The notes under the pieces were generated by a model, which worked only from the letters and a program-made list of their open reading frames with translations, was not told the DNA's origin and made no database searches. Of a stretch of DNA of 64,000 nucleotides, positions 56,451 to 64,000 are shown piece by piece (position 1 is the stretch's first letter; each line of letters starts with the position of its first letter). Origin of the DNA: Calothrix sp. PCC 7507 (GTDB taxonomy: Bacteria; Cyanobacteriota; Cyanobacteriia; Cyanobacteriales; Nostocaceae); the NCBI RefSeq assembly GCF_000316575.1, contig NC_019682.1:2974001-3038000 (forward strand), read 5' to 3'. The position numbers and the translations under genes were made by a program.

Positions 56451-57302
56451 ATGGTATTTCAACTGAATTTAGCTGCGATCGCCGCAGTTGCTGGGCAAGC
56501 CGCTTGGAAAAAAGCGAAACCCGTAATTTTTAAAGATGTTTTCTTGTTGCCTCTCTTAGGATTCTTAGGAATAATTATCCTGTGGTGGATTGTCGCCCTT
56601 ACTAACGATGACTTGATGCCTACCCCACCAGAGGCACTAGTCGCTAATTTGGACTACATTTTAAATCCCTTTTACGAACGAGGCCCTGGTGACTTAGGGA
56701 TTGGTTGGTTGTTGTTAGCCAGTCTGCGAAGAGTATTGATAGGCTTTGGATTAGGTGCAATAGTAGCAATTCCCTTGGGGTTTTTAATTGGCATGTCCAA
56801 ACCAGCCATGCTAGCTTTCAATCCCATCATTCAAATTTTTAAACCCGTATCGCCCCTAGCTTGGCTACCAATTTCTTTAGCTATCTTCAACCTAGCAGAT
56901 CCTTCAGCTATTTTCGTGATTTTTATCACCTCCTTATGGCCGACAATTATTAACACTGCCCTAGGAGTTTCCAGCGTTTCCAAAGATTATTTAGACGTAG
57001 CACGAGTGCTAGAAATGCCCCGGTGGCGACAGATTACCAAAATTATTTGGCCTGCAAGTTTGCCCTACATTTTTACAGGTTTGCGAATTAGTTTAGGGAT
57101 TGCGTGGCTAGTAATTGTTGCCGTGGAAATGCTCACAGGTGGTGTTGGTATCGGCTTTTTCGTCTGGGATGAATGGAGCCGTTTAAACCTCAGTTCAGTC
57201 TTCCTAGCCGTCTTAATAATTGGTGTCACTGGACTAGTTTTAGATTACGCAGTGGGCAAACTGCAAGAATTAGTAACCCGCCGTCCTACACCCTCAAATT
57301 AG
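56451..57302 (+). CDS. ABC transporter permease, NrtB/CmpB-like
   Basis: The 283-residue protein has about six membrane helices and the ATPase-contact loop RVLEMPRWRQITKIIWPASL followed by PYIFTGLRIS. It is typical of nitrate/bicarbonate/taurine-type importers (binding-protein-dependent permease fold). The first gene after the c-di-AMP riboswitch, it is followed by the binding-protein and ATPase genes on the same strand. The substrate is unknown; nitrate, bicarbonate, cyanate or a sulfonate are possible by family. Confidence 0.9.
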   Translation: MVFQLNLAAIAAVAGQAAWKKAKPVIFKDVFLLPLLGFLGIIILWWIVALTNDDLMPTPPEALVANLDYILNPFYERGPGDLGIGWLLLASLRRVLIGFGLGAIVAIPLGFLIGMSKPAMLAFNPIIQIFKPVSPLAWLPISLAIFNLADPSAIFVIFITSLWPTIINTALGVSSVSKDYLDVARVLEMPRWRQITKIIWPASLPYIFTGLRISLGIAWLVIVAVEMLTGGVGIGFFVWDEWSRLNLSSVFLAVLIIGVTGLVLDYAVGKLQELVTRRPTPSN

Positions 57303-57533
57303 TTAGCAGTCTATCGCATTAATTTCTGCGAGATCCCCGACTTCTACCCTGCGGGAAGTATCTGTAGAAATATCTGTAGTAGGGTGGGCAATGCCCACCA
57401 TCTCCAGGTTTTGGTGGGCATTGCCCACCCTACTTAATATTCCACACCCACAAATATATTTTCTGCACACATCTGTGATGAAAAAAAATTGAGACTTGTA
57501 TCAACAACAAGCCGAAAAAAATGGTCAAAATCA
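57303..57533. other. Spacer between permease and binding-protein genes
   Basis: This 231-bp spacer includes an incomplete copy of the AGATCCCCGACTTCT hairpin arm (near 57329) and the 23-bp-arm inverted repeat described separately. A long structured spacer inside an operon may set different expression for the permease and the binding protein. Confidence 0.6.
57378..57434. repeat. Inverted repeat with perfect 23-bp arms
   Basis: The segment 57378-57400 is exactly complementary to 57412-57434, with an 11-base loop. Each arm also contains the smaller palindrome GGGTGGGCAATGCCCACC, so alternative folds are possible. The family also occurs at 52098-52130. Confidence 0.92.
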
Positions 57534-58985
57534 ATGAATAACGCCGACAAAAATCAGTGGAATCGACGGGAATTTCTTTTAGGTATGGGAACAACAGCCG
57601 CAGGAATGGCGCTGTCTTCCTGTGCCATTTCCGGAGACAGATCAGCCAAAGGACTAACTGAAGAAGCGTTAGCTATTAAACCAGTGGTGAGATCCCAAGA
57701 CTTAGAAAAGCCCGATCTCACTGTAGGATATGTTCCCGTTAATGATTGTGCGCCATTTGCGATCGCCTGGAAAAAAGGCTTCTTCCGCAAATATGGTTTA
57801 AACGTCAAACTCAACCGCGAAGCCAGTTGGGCTACATCCCGCGATGGCGTAATTTTTGGTCGATTGGATGCCTCACCAGTCGTATCAGGTGCCGTCACAA
57901 ACGCCAGAATCGGTGCAGAAGGCGCACGCCACGCCTCCTTATGTGCCGCAATGACAATTCATCGCCACGGTAACGCCATGACGATGAACAAAGCCATGTG
58001 GGATTTTGGGCTGCGTCCCTGGTACGAATATCAACAAAACTATGGTGATGGCGCATTAGAAGCCTTTGGGCGCGATTTTCGCGGCTACTTTGACAAGCAG
58101 CCCCCAGAACGCAAAGTTTGGGCGGTAGTCCTAAGTTCTGCCATTTACGAATACTTTGTCCGCTACCTATCTGCTGCCGCAGGTGTTGATCCCCTCAAAG
58201 AGTTTCGCGTCATCATCGTTCCACCTCCCCAAATGGTGACAAACGTCCGCATTGGTGCGATGCAAGCCTACATGGTAGCGGAACCTTGGAATACTAGAGC
58301 CATTAAAGGTAATGAAGGTATTGGCTTTACCTTCGCCCAAGGTAAAGAAGTCTGGTTAGGACATCCAGACAGACTATTAGGAGTGATGGAATCTTTCATT
58401 GACAATTATCCTAAAACCTACCGTTCCCTGGTCAAGGCGATGATTGAAGCCTGTCAATATTGCAGCAAACCAGAAAATCACCAAGAAGTTGCTGAACTGC
58501 TGACAGAACGCTCCTTTACTGGTGCAAAACCCAAAAAGCCTGGTGCCCCCATCACGAAGTTTACAGGGCCAGGAATTTTGGGTAATTACAATTATGGTGG
58601 GTTTGATGGCAAAGACCGCACTATCAAAGCTGCTGACACCACAATTTTCTATGACATCCCTGACAACCTGCCCAAACAGCCAGGAGAACATTCCACATTT
58701 CTCTGGAGATCCCGGAGTATCTGGTTAATGACACAGGCGGCTCGCTGGGGACAAATCAAAGAAATTCCCAGAAATGCCCATAAAATCGCCGAAGCAGGCT
58801 GGAGAACAGACATTTATCGAGATATAGCGACTGAAATGGGCATTGAGTGTCCCCAGGAAGATTACAAAGTAGAACCAGCAGAAGTCTTCATTGACAAAAA
58901 AGCCTTTGATCCTAGCGATCCAGTTGGCTATTTAAATAGTTTCGCCATTAGAGCCAACGCTCCCTCTAACTTTTTCATGTCTTAG
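57534..58985 (+). CDS. NrtA/CmpA-like substrate-binding lipoprotein
   Basis: The protein has 483 residues from ATG 57534; an in-frame start 15 codons earlier is possible but unneeded. The N-terminus has both a twin-arginine-like NRREFLLGMG and a lipobox-like ALSSCAIS, so it is exported and lipid-anchored. The mature part starts DLTVGYVPVNDCAPFAIAWK, as in NrtA/CmpA proteins, with WATSRDGVIFGRLDASPVVS, AYMVAEPWNTRA and VAELLTERSF. The length and C-terminal extension are NrtA-like. It is part of a c-di-AMP-controlled importer. The ligand is not determined. Confidence 0.88.
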   Translation: MNNADKNQWNRREFLLGMGTTAAGMALSSCAISGDRSAKGLTEEALAIKPVVRSQDLEKPDLTVGYVPVNDCAPFAIAWKKGFFRKYGLNVKLNREASWATSRDGVIFGRLDASPVVSGAVTNARIGAEGARHASLCAAMTIHRHGNAMTMNKAMWDFGLRPWYEYQQNYGDGALEAFGRDFRGYFDKQPPERKVWAVVLSSAIYEYFVRYLSAAAGVDPLKEFRVIIVPPPQMVTNVRIGAMQAYMVAEPWNTRAIKGNEGIGFTFAQGKEVWLGHPDRLLGVMESFIDNYPKTYRSLVKAMIEACQYCSKPENHQEVAELLTERSFTGAKPKKPGAPITKFTGPGILGNYNYGGFDGKDRTIKAADTTIFYDIPDNLPKQPGEHSTFLWRSRSIWLMTQAARWGQIKEIPRNAHKIAEAGWRTDIYRDIATEMGIECPQEDYKVEPAEVFIDKKAFDPSDPVGYLNSFAIRANAPSNFFMS

Positions 58986-59007
58986 ATGGGGATTGGGGAT
59001 TGGGGAG
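58986..59007. repeat. Short GGGGATT heptamer array
   Basis: Two or three GGGGATT units lie just after the binding-protein stop codon, the same STRR family as at 36158, 40189 and 48199. Confidence 0.8.
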
Positions 59008-59051
59008 ATGAGGAAGAAATAATTAATGACAAATGATAGGAGAATTTAATT

Positions 59052-59888
59052 ATGAACTATACATCATTACCAATTAATACTGATAACCAAGTTATGCCGC
59101 GTACTGGATTCCTAGAAATTGAAAATTTAGTCAAGTCTTATCCGACACCAGATAAAGATAATTTTGTGGTTCTTGATGGCGTTAATCTTACGATTGATGA
59201 AGATGAATATATTTCTGTAATTGGACACTCTGGTTGTGGGAAGTCAACCTTATTAAAAATTATTGGTGGTTTTGAAAAAGCAACTTCCGGTTCAGTGCGC
59301 CTAGACGGGCAAGAAATTCGGAAGCCGGGGGCAGACAGAATGATGGTATTTCAGAATTATTCCCTATTACCTTGGTTAACAGTTAGAGAAAATGTCCGAT
59401 TAGCCGTGGATGAAGTGTTAAAAAATGCCAATCGTGCCGAGAAAATTAGCATTGTGAACGAACACTTGGCAATGGTAAACTTAACGGCGGCAGCTGACAA
59501 ATATCCTGATGAAATTTCTGGAGGTATGAAACAGCGAGTAGGAATTGCTAGAGCCTTGGCAATTCGCCCAAAAATGTTGCTGATGGATGAACCATTTGGG
59601 GCTTTAGATGCCTTAACTAGAGGTAAATTACAGCGGCAAGTCTTAGATATTTGGGAAAATCATCGGCAGGCAGTGATGATGATTACCCATGATGTAGATG
59701 AGGCAATTTATATGTCCGATCGCATCGTATTAATGACTAATGGGCCAGCGGCAACAATTGGGGAAATATTAGAAGTGCCATTTTCTCATCCACGCGATCG
59801 CGCTACCATGCGAAACTCTAAAGAATATTTTGAACTCCGCAACCACGCCCTGAATTTTCTCGATCGATATTTCACTCAAGATGAGTAA
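59052..59888 (+). CDS. ABC transporter ATPase, NrtD-like
   Basis: The 278-residue protein has Walker A GHSGCGKSTLLKIIGG, the Q-loop in MVFQNYSLLPWLTV, signature EISGGMKQRVGIARALA, Walker B LLMDEPFGALDALTR and the switch His in MITHDVDEA. NYSLLPWLTV is typical of NrtC/NrtD. There is no C-terminal NrtA-like extension, so it is the D type, without an NrtC partner in the window. It would act as a homodimer with the permease. Riboswitch copy 2 begins 24 bp after the stop. Confidence 0.94.
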   Translation: MNYTSLPINTDNQVMPRTGFLEIENLVKSYPTPDKDNFVVLDGVNLTIDEDEYISVIGHSGCGKSTLLKIIGGFEKATSGSVRLDGQEIRKPGADRMMVFQNYSLLPWLTVRENVRLAVDEVLKNANRAEKISIVNEHLAMVNLTAAADKYPDEISGGMKQRVGIARALAIRPKMLLMDEPFGALDALTRGKLQRQVLDIWENHRQAVMMITHDVDEAIYMSDRIVLMTNGPAATIGEILEVPFSHPRDRATMRNSKEYFELRNHALNFLDRYFTQDE

Positions 59889-59912
59889 ATTAGACTATCA
59901 TTGTTTTTTAGT

Positions 59913-60038
59913 GGGTAGCCTAATTCAAATCCTGTCAAATGAGATTTGGAACGGAGGAACCAATGTTTGGGGCTAATCTTATGAGAGACACCTTCCAGTC
60001 TTAGCCCGTCAGCTAACTCCGTCGGCAATGGAAGGAAC
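59913..60038 (+). promoter_or_regulatory. Cyclic-di-AMP riboswitch (ydaO/yuaA class), copy 2
   Basis: The core matches known ydaO aptamers closely: AACGGAGGAACCA, TTTGGGGCTAATC, CACCTTCC...GGAAGG pairing, and AGCCCGTCAGCTAACTCCG followed by TCGGCAATGGAAGGA. It lies about 170 bp upstream of the universal-stress-protein start and directly after the NrtD-like gene. TCTAAAATC tandem repeats occur between the aptamer and the gene. The transcript may arise from its own promoter or read through from the importer operon. Confidence 0.93.
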
Positions 60039-60210
60039 CTCCAAAACCTTGGCTGTTGTAATACCAGCTGCAATTGGGGATTCCTTTACCGAATTTAAGA
60101 TTTGAAGTTTTGGTTATCGTTACTCAATCTAAAATCCAAAATCTAAAATCTAAAATTAGGTACCCTACTTCTCGTTAGTAATTCATTTAATTTGAGGAGA
60201 AGTGAAAGCT

Positions 60211-60855
60211 GTGAAAATCAAGCCAATGTTAGTTCGTCTACAAAGCACATTAGGACGTAACGACTTAACTGAGCAAATGGTATTGCTCCCAGAGCCGAAC
60301 AAACCTCAAACGGCAGAATCAGTTAACTTAATCGTAGCTTATGATGCTTCTCCTAAAAGTCACGCCGCCCTAGACATTGCTTTCTGGATTGCCCACCAAA
60401 CCCGTTTAGCCACCAACGCCCAAGTCACAGTCCAGGCCGTTTATGTGGTAGAAGAAAATTACAATAATCAGTATCCGGATATTTATCATTCAGCAAAATA
60501 TCTACCGACATTAGAGTGTCCAGTCAGCAATTTATCAAAATCTGTTACATCCGTATTAACACAACCTAAACTGAGTGCAATTACACCACAATTACAAGAT
60601 AAGTTGTTAGCTCCCCTCCAAGAAGCCGACAGAATTATCTGGCAAGCACGAAGTCTAGCTGAGGAATGGCAGGGTTCCTTTAAATCTCATCTACGGTTTG
60701 GTGATGTTGGTACAGAATTGAGAAAAGTCGTGGAATTAGAAGCTGCTGATATTCTATTTCTCGGCTGTAGATCAGTCAATCATCCGATTATCAAGACACT
60801 AGGTGCCGATTTTCCTAGTGCTGTATTAGGTATTCCCAATTGTATAGATGACTAA
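60211..60855 (+). CDS. Universal stress protein-like protein
   Basis: The protein has about 215 residues from the GTG at 60211. GAGGAG (60194-60199) is 11 bases upstream of it but only two bases from the other GTG at 60202, so 60211 is preferred. The USP core has NLIVAYDASPKSHAALDIAF near the N-terminus, with a C-terminal LEAADILFLGCRSVNHPIIK. The GxxGxxxG(S/T) ATP-binding signature is weak, so it may be a non-ATP-binding type. It is directly under riboswitch 2 and upstream of the ion transporter. Confidence 0.8.
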   Translation: MKIKPMLVRLQSTLGRNDLTEQMVLLPEPNKPQTAESVNLIVAYDASPKSHAALDIAFWIAHQTRLATNAQVTVQAVYVVEENYNNQYPDIYHSAKYLPTLECPVSNLSKSVTSVLTQPKLSAITPQLQDKLLAPLQEADRIIWQARSLAEEWQGSFKSHLRFGDVGTELRKVVELEAADILFLGCRSVNHPIIKTLGADFPSAVLGIPNCIDD

Positions 60856-60917
60856 TGACTGCATTAATACAGCTTGACGTCAATAAATCAACCATCCGAG
60901 AAAGCATATAAGCCCAG

Positions 60918-60945
60918 AAGTCACCTTGATGTAGGTGGCTTTTTT
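60918..60945 (+). terminator. Possible terminator/attenuator between USP and transporter genes
   Basis: AAGTCACC (60918-60925) and GGTGGCTT (60934-60941) form an 8-bp stem with one G-T pair and a run of six Ts at 60940-60945. It lies between two genes that otherwise look cotranscribed, so it may reduce transporter expression relative to the USP gene. Confidence 0.6.
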
Positions 60946-60983
60946 CGCCAATATGCAAGCCGTGAAACTTCAAGAGGTATGAT

Positions 60984-62321
60984 GTGGAAAACTGGCAAGC
61001 AATCTTTAGCGTGATCACTTTTATCAGCGTCATTATTTTAGTAATGACGGAATGGGTGCATCTCACTATTGCAGCTTTTTTAGGCGCATTGTTACTAGTT
61101 TTTGCCAATGTCATGACTTTACAAGATGCTATGGGATACATCGGCAGAAGTCATGGCACACTGGGCTTGTTCTTCGGTGTGATGGTATTAGTGCGAGCAT
61201 TTGAACCTACCAAAATCTTTGATTATTTAGCCACTCAAATGGTGCTACTAGCTAAAGGAGAAGGTAAGCGTCTACTACTTGGTATTGTGGCTATTACTAC
61301 CCCTATTTGTGCAGTTTTACCAAATGCCACAACAGTGATGTTATTAGCACCTTTAATTCCGCCAATAGCACAGGAAGTGGGGGTAAATTTTGTACCTTTA
61401 TTAATCTTGATGGTATTCGTTGCCAATAGTGCTGGACTATTAACAATAGTTGGCGATCCAGCCACGTTTATTGTGGGCGATGCGATTAATATTAGTTTTA
61501 CAGATTATTTATGGCGCTTAAGTTTTGGTGGAGCGATCGCCATTGCTGTGGTGATCTTCACTTTACCATTTTTATTTCGCAAAATTTGGCATACAAGACT
61601 GGAGAATCTTGACCACCTACCACACCCAGAAATCAATCATCCACGAGTTCTAAGTGTGGGTGCGGTGATTGTAGCTTTTGTCTTAATCTTTTTTGTCATC
61701 GGAGAATCGTTACCAGTTCCGATTTCACCTGCGGCTGTTGCCTTGCTAGGAGCCGCATTAGCTTTACTACTATCTCACCATAGCAGAATTGATACAGTTC
61801 ACAATATATTACGGGATATAGACTGGAGTACATTAATATTTTTCATGAGCATCTTTGTACTCATTGGGGGACTAGAAAAAACAGGCGTAATTAACGGTTT
61901 ATCAGGAGTATTAGCAGTAATTTTAGGGAAAAATATTGTCCTAGGTTCACTGGTTGTATTATTTTTTGTAGGCATATTATCCAGCGTAGTTCCCAATATT
62001 CCCTTAGTAGTGGCGATGGTACCATTACTGAAACAATACGTTGTTAACGTGGGTTTCGCACCAGCAGAAGTGCTTGCAGCAGACTTTCAAGGGCAATTCC
62101 CCCCAGAAGTATTACCACTGTTTTACGCAATGATGTTTGGTGCAACTTTGGGAGGAAATGGCACCCTAGTAGGAGCATCCTCTAACATCGTAGCTGCAGG
62201 CATTTCTGAGCAACATGGCAAGCGCATCTCTTTTAAAACATTTTTGCACTACGGTATCCCAGTCATGATACTACAACTCATGGCTGCGACATTGTATGTA
62301 TTCGTTCGCTTCCTACTTTAG
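60984..62321 (+). CDS. ArsB/NhaD-type (ion transporter superfamily) membrane transporter
   Basis: The 445-residue protein starts at GTG 60984; AAGAGG ends six bases upstream and the nearby ATGs are out of frame. It has about 11-12 membrane helices. Two inverted half-site motifs, LPNATTVMLLAPLIPPIAQE and FGATLGGNGTLVGASSNIVA, are typical of ArsB/NhaD/SLC13 transporters, where such loops bind the ion. Candidates are Na+/H+ antiport, or oxyanion or dicarboxylate transport. The c-di-AMP control favours an osmotic or ionic role, but this is inference. Confidence 0.85.
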   Translation: MENWQAIFSVITFISVIILVMTEWVHLTIAAFLGALLLVFANVMTLQDAMGYIGRSHGTLGLFFGVMVLVRAFEPTKIFDYLATQMVLLAKGEGKRLLLGIVAITTPICAVLPNATTVMLLAPLIPPIAQEVGVNFVPLLILMVFVANSAGLLTIVGDPATFIVGDAINISFTDYLWRLSFGGAIAIAVVIFTLPFLFRKIWHTRLENLDHLPHPEINHPRVLSVGAVIVAFVLIFFVIGESLPVPISPAAVALLGAALALLLSHHSRIDTVHNILRDIDWSTLIFFMSIFVLIGGLEKTGVINGLSGVLAVILGKNIVLGSLVVLFFVGILSSVVPNIPLVVAMVPLLKQYVVNVGFAPAEVLAADFQGQFPPEVLPLFYAMMFGATLGGNGTLVGASSNIVAAGISEQHGKRISFKTFLHYGIPVMILQLMAATLYVFVRFLL

Positions 62322-62750
62322 CTTTTAATAACTGCACTAGTATTAAAGTAATTTTCAAAAAATTAAATGTTGATAAATAGTTTGGCTGTTCATACTTTAT
62401 TTACTCCGTTGAAAGGCGTTTTTGTTGCCTAATACTATTTCTTTTTAAAGATGCATCACCAGATGTGGGTGTATCAAATATTGCTCGACTAGTCTAGTGA
62501 TATATATCATTGACAAAATTAATAAATTAAAAACTGATTTCATACTTAGAGAAAATTCTTCCCTAAAGAGAAATATTCGTCACTTTCAAGAGAGGGAAAT
62601 ACGGGATTTTCTCGTTTCTACTGGCAACTTCGGTATGAAATAGTGTAGATAGTTAAAAGATAAAAATATTACCATTCTTATAAAATCTGTTCGAGTAGAA
62701 AATCAGTGCCGATAGGTGGGTAATGACTGCTCAATACCTTATTGAACGCC
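62322..62750. other. AT-rich intergenic region upstream of cas10
   Basis: This 429-bp region contains no repeat-spacer structure and no supported gene. It presumably holds the cas10 promoter. A purine-rich site is weak. I see no CRISPR leader or repeats. Confidence 0.5.
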
Positions 62751-64000
62751 ATGACAAACGATTCTCGCACACGAATAATTACTGCGATCGCCTGGTGTCT
62801 TACTTGGGGCGAAAAGCACAATCTCAATCAGGATGAACTCAGTACGTTGCATCAAATACGACAGGCTTTGCAAAAAGGGCAGGATGTGCCGGAAAGTATA
62901 AAATCTGTTGTTAAACAGGCACAGCGACTCTACAATACTTTTGAAGACCTTACCCCCAAAACAGTCAATGAGTTAAAGGAAAAGGACGATTATTTAAAAC
63001 TTTGGGAAGATAAAACGCGTATTGGCTTGGTTTATGGTGGTGCGACAAAAATCAAACAATATGTTTTTGAAGCGGCGAAATTACCGGATATTCGTGGTGC
63101 TTCAGCACTCCTTGACAGGATAAACTTGGTTGATTTACGTGCGTTTTTTGGTGATTATAATGAGCAAGATTCAAGTTTAGTTGAGAATATCAAGCGGTGG
63201 TTAGATACTAATTTTCCTAATTTAAGAAAAGCTTTAATTCCTGAGTTAATTATTTATTCTACAGGTGGTAGCATTCTGGCATTTTGTCCGGCGGCATTTG
63301 TTGATGATTTAGCGAATGCCATTGAAAAACGCTATACTCACGAAACTCTAACTGCTAATTCCTGTGCTGTTGGCGATACTTTTAAGTTATTAGAATTTCG
63401 ATTTGGTTTGTTGCAAGACAAAATAGAAGATACTTTCTGGTTTGATAAGTACGAGAAGAACCAAGACAATCCGATAATTCGGGCTTATTTTGATCAATCA
63501 GAAGTTAACGATCCTTTTGAAAGGTTCCAAAATCGCAAGAACTTTAATGAACTGGTGGGAAAGTTAGCCAACCAATTCACACAAAGACGCAATGGTAATC
63601 ATACACCAAACCGTCCAAGTCGCTGCTATCCACCAATATTTGAAACTCATCCTTATGTGCAACGAGATGAAAGCGATCGCCGTTCTGCAATAATGAAGGT
63701 AGAGTTTCCAAATAGCCGTTTTTTGTCAGAACCTTTAGCACGAAAACGCTTGGTAGGCGAGATAGCTAAACGCGAAAGTTCTCGTGCTTGGTATGACGAT
63801 GCTAAGTTGGAATGGGAGCCTTTTGATATTCCTAGCTGGGTAAATAAGTTTGAGAAATTTATCAATAAAAAGGATAATCAACAATTAGCTAATCTATATT
63901 ATGGTGCCGTCAATAAAGTAGAAGAAGCACGTTCTCTGAGAGAAATTGCATCAGCCAGCACTCCATCAGGATTTGTGGCTTATATCTACGCTGATGGTAA
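62751..64000 (+). CDS. cas10: Type III-B CRISPR-associated Cas10/Cmr2 (3' end cut by window edge)
   Basis: Starting at ATG 62751 (TNDSRTRIITAIAWC), at least 416 codons are open to the window end. The Cmr2-type motifs are clear: LVYGGATKIKQYVFEAAKLP followed by DIRGASALLDRINL (about residues 91-126), and ELIIYSTGGSILAFCPAAF (about 168-186). The last visible residues, SGFVAYIYADG, enter the first palm-domain segment. Cas10 is the large subunit of the Cmr effector complex; its palm makes cyclic oligoadenylate second messengers. The first 90 residues show no clear HD nuclease motif. The GGDD motif would lie beyond the edge. Confidence 0.85.
   Translation, partial: MTNDSRTRIITAIAWCLTWGEKHNLNQDELSTLHQIRQALQKGQDVPESIKSVVKQAQRLYNTFEDLTPKTVNELKEKDDYLKLWEDKTRIGLVYGGATKIKQYVFEAAKLPDIRGASALLDRINLVDLRAFFGDYNEQDSSLVENIKRWLDTNFPNLRKALIPELIIYSTGGSILAFCPAAFVDDLANAIEKRYTHETLTANSCAVGDTFKLLEFRFGLLQDKIEDTFWFDKYEKNQDNPIIRAYFDQSEVNDPFERFQNRKNFNELVGKLANQFTQRRNGNHTPNRPSRCYPPIFETHPYVQRDESDRRSAIMKVEFPNSRFLSEPLARKRLVGEIAKRESSRAWYDDAKLEWEPFDIPSWVNKFEKFINKKDNQQLANLYYGAVNKVEEARSLREIASASTPSGFVAYIYADG

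Noticed and set aside
59876-60073. 65-codon antisense frame across riboswitch 2
   Set aside because: Its resemblance to the antisense frame over riboswitch 1 (LADGL) comes from the aptamer consensus, not from a protein family.
62322-62750. CRISPR repeats or leader near cas10
   Set aside because: No direct repeats of 28-37 bp separated by spacers are visible in the region.

Overview
The window looks like a chromosomal segment of a filamentous, probably nostocalean, cyanobacterium. The evidence is an orange-carotenoid-protein N-terminal domain, Ycf54, PSRP-3/Ycf65, a separate atpB-atpE (beta-epsilon) ATP synthase locus, a folD-crtE-PAP2-like gene order, an NrtA/CmpA-type transporter, frequent HIP1 octamers (GCGATCGC), and many heptameric short tandem repeats and palindromic dispersed repeats of the Nostoc/Calothrix kind. 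No strain assignment is possible from the sequence alone.

Layout. 1-5.4 kb: the 5' part of an OCP/HCP gene (cut by the window edge), a paraslipin, tpiA-folP and a DUF697-type GTPase. 6-14.8 kb: a stand-alone adenylation-carrier-reductase enzyme (NRPS-like, reductive release) and a 1.8-kDa-residue-scale (about 1,800 aa) Ser/Thr kinase-ATPase-GAF-histidine kinase. 15.5-31.7 kb: mostly housekeeping and signalling genes (argC, a mechanosensitive-channel-like protein, SirB1-like, a PEP-CTERM protein, atpB-atpE, a flotillin-like protein with internal repeats, a WD40 kinase, PSRP-3, a HAD hydrolase). 31.7-35.3 kb: three sugar/methyl-transfer genes on the minus strand (FkbM, GT11-like, GT1-like). 35.3-41.6 kb: a TPR protein, a 21-bp minisatellite, ruvB, hisF, tRNA-Ala(GGC), a glycosyltransferase, a DUF6391 protein and a PedR-like regulator. 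41.9-46.8 kb: an FAD monooxygenase, a TetR regulator and a divergent Rieske-containing carotenoid desaturase/methylase-like gene. 46.8-55.8 kb: an SMR transporter, a Nudix hydrolase, a lipoprotein, folD-crtE-PAP2, ycf54, and a histidine kinase-SDR-pdxJ cluster.

55.8-62.3 kb is the most distinctive part. Two cyclic-di-AMP (ydaO/yuaA) riboswitches lie 3.7 kb apart. The first precedes a three-gene NrtB-NrtA-NrtD-like ABC importer. The second precedes a universal-stress-protein gene followed by an ArsB/NhaD-type ion transporter gene. This suggests one c-di-AMP-controlled ion/anion homeostasis module. The window ends inside a cas10/cmr2 gene, the start of a type III-B CRISPR-Cas locus; no repeat-spacer array is visible here.

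Intergenic DNA is rich in repeats: heptamer arrays, perfect hairpins, and at least three families of small elements with terminal inverted repeats, one of them flanked by a 10-bp direct repeat.
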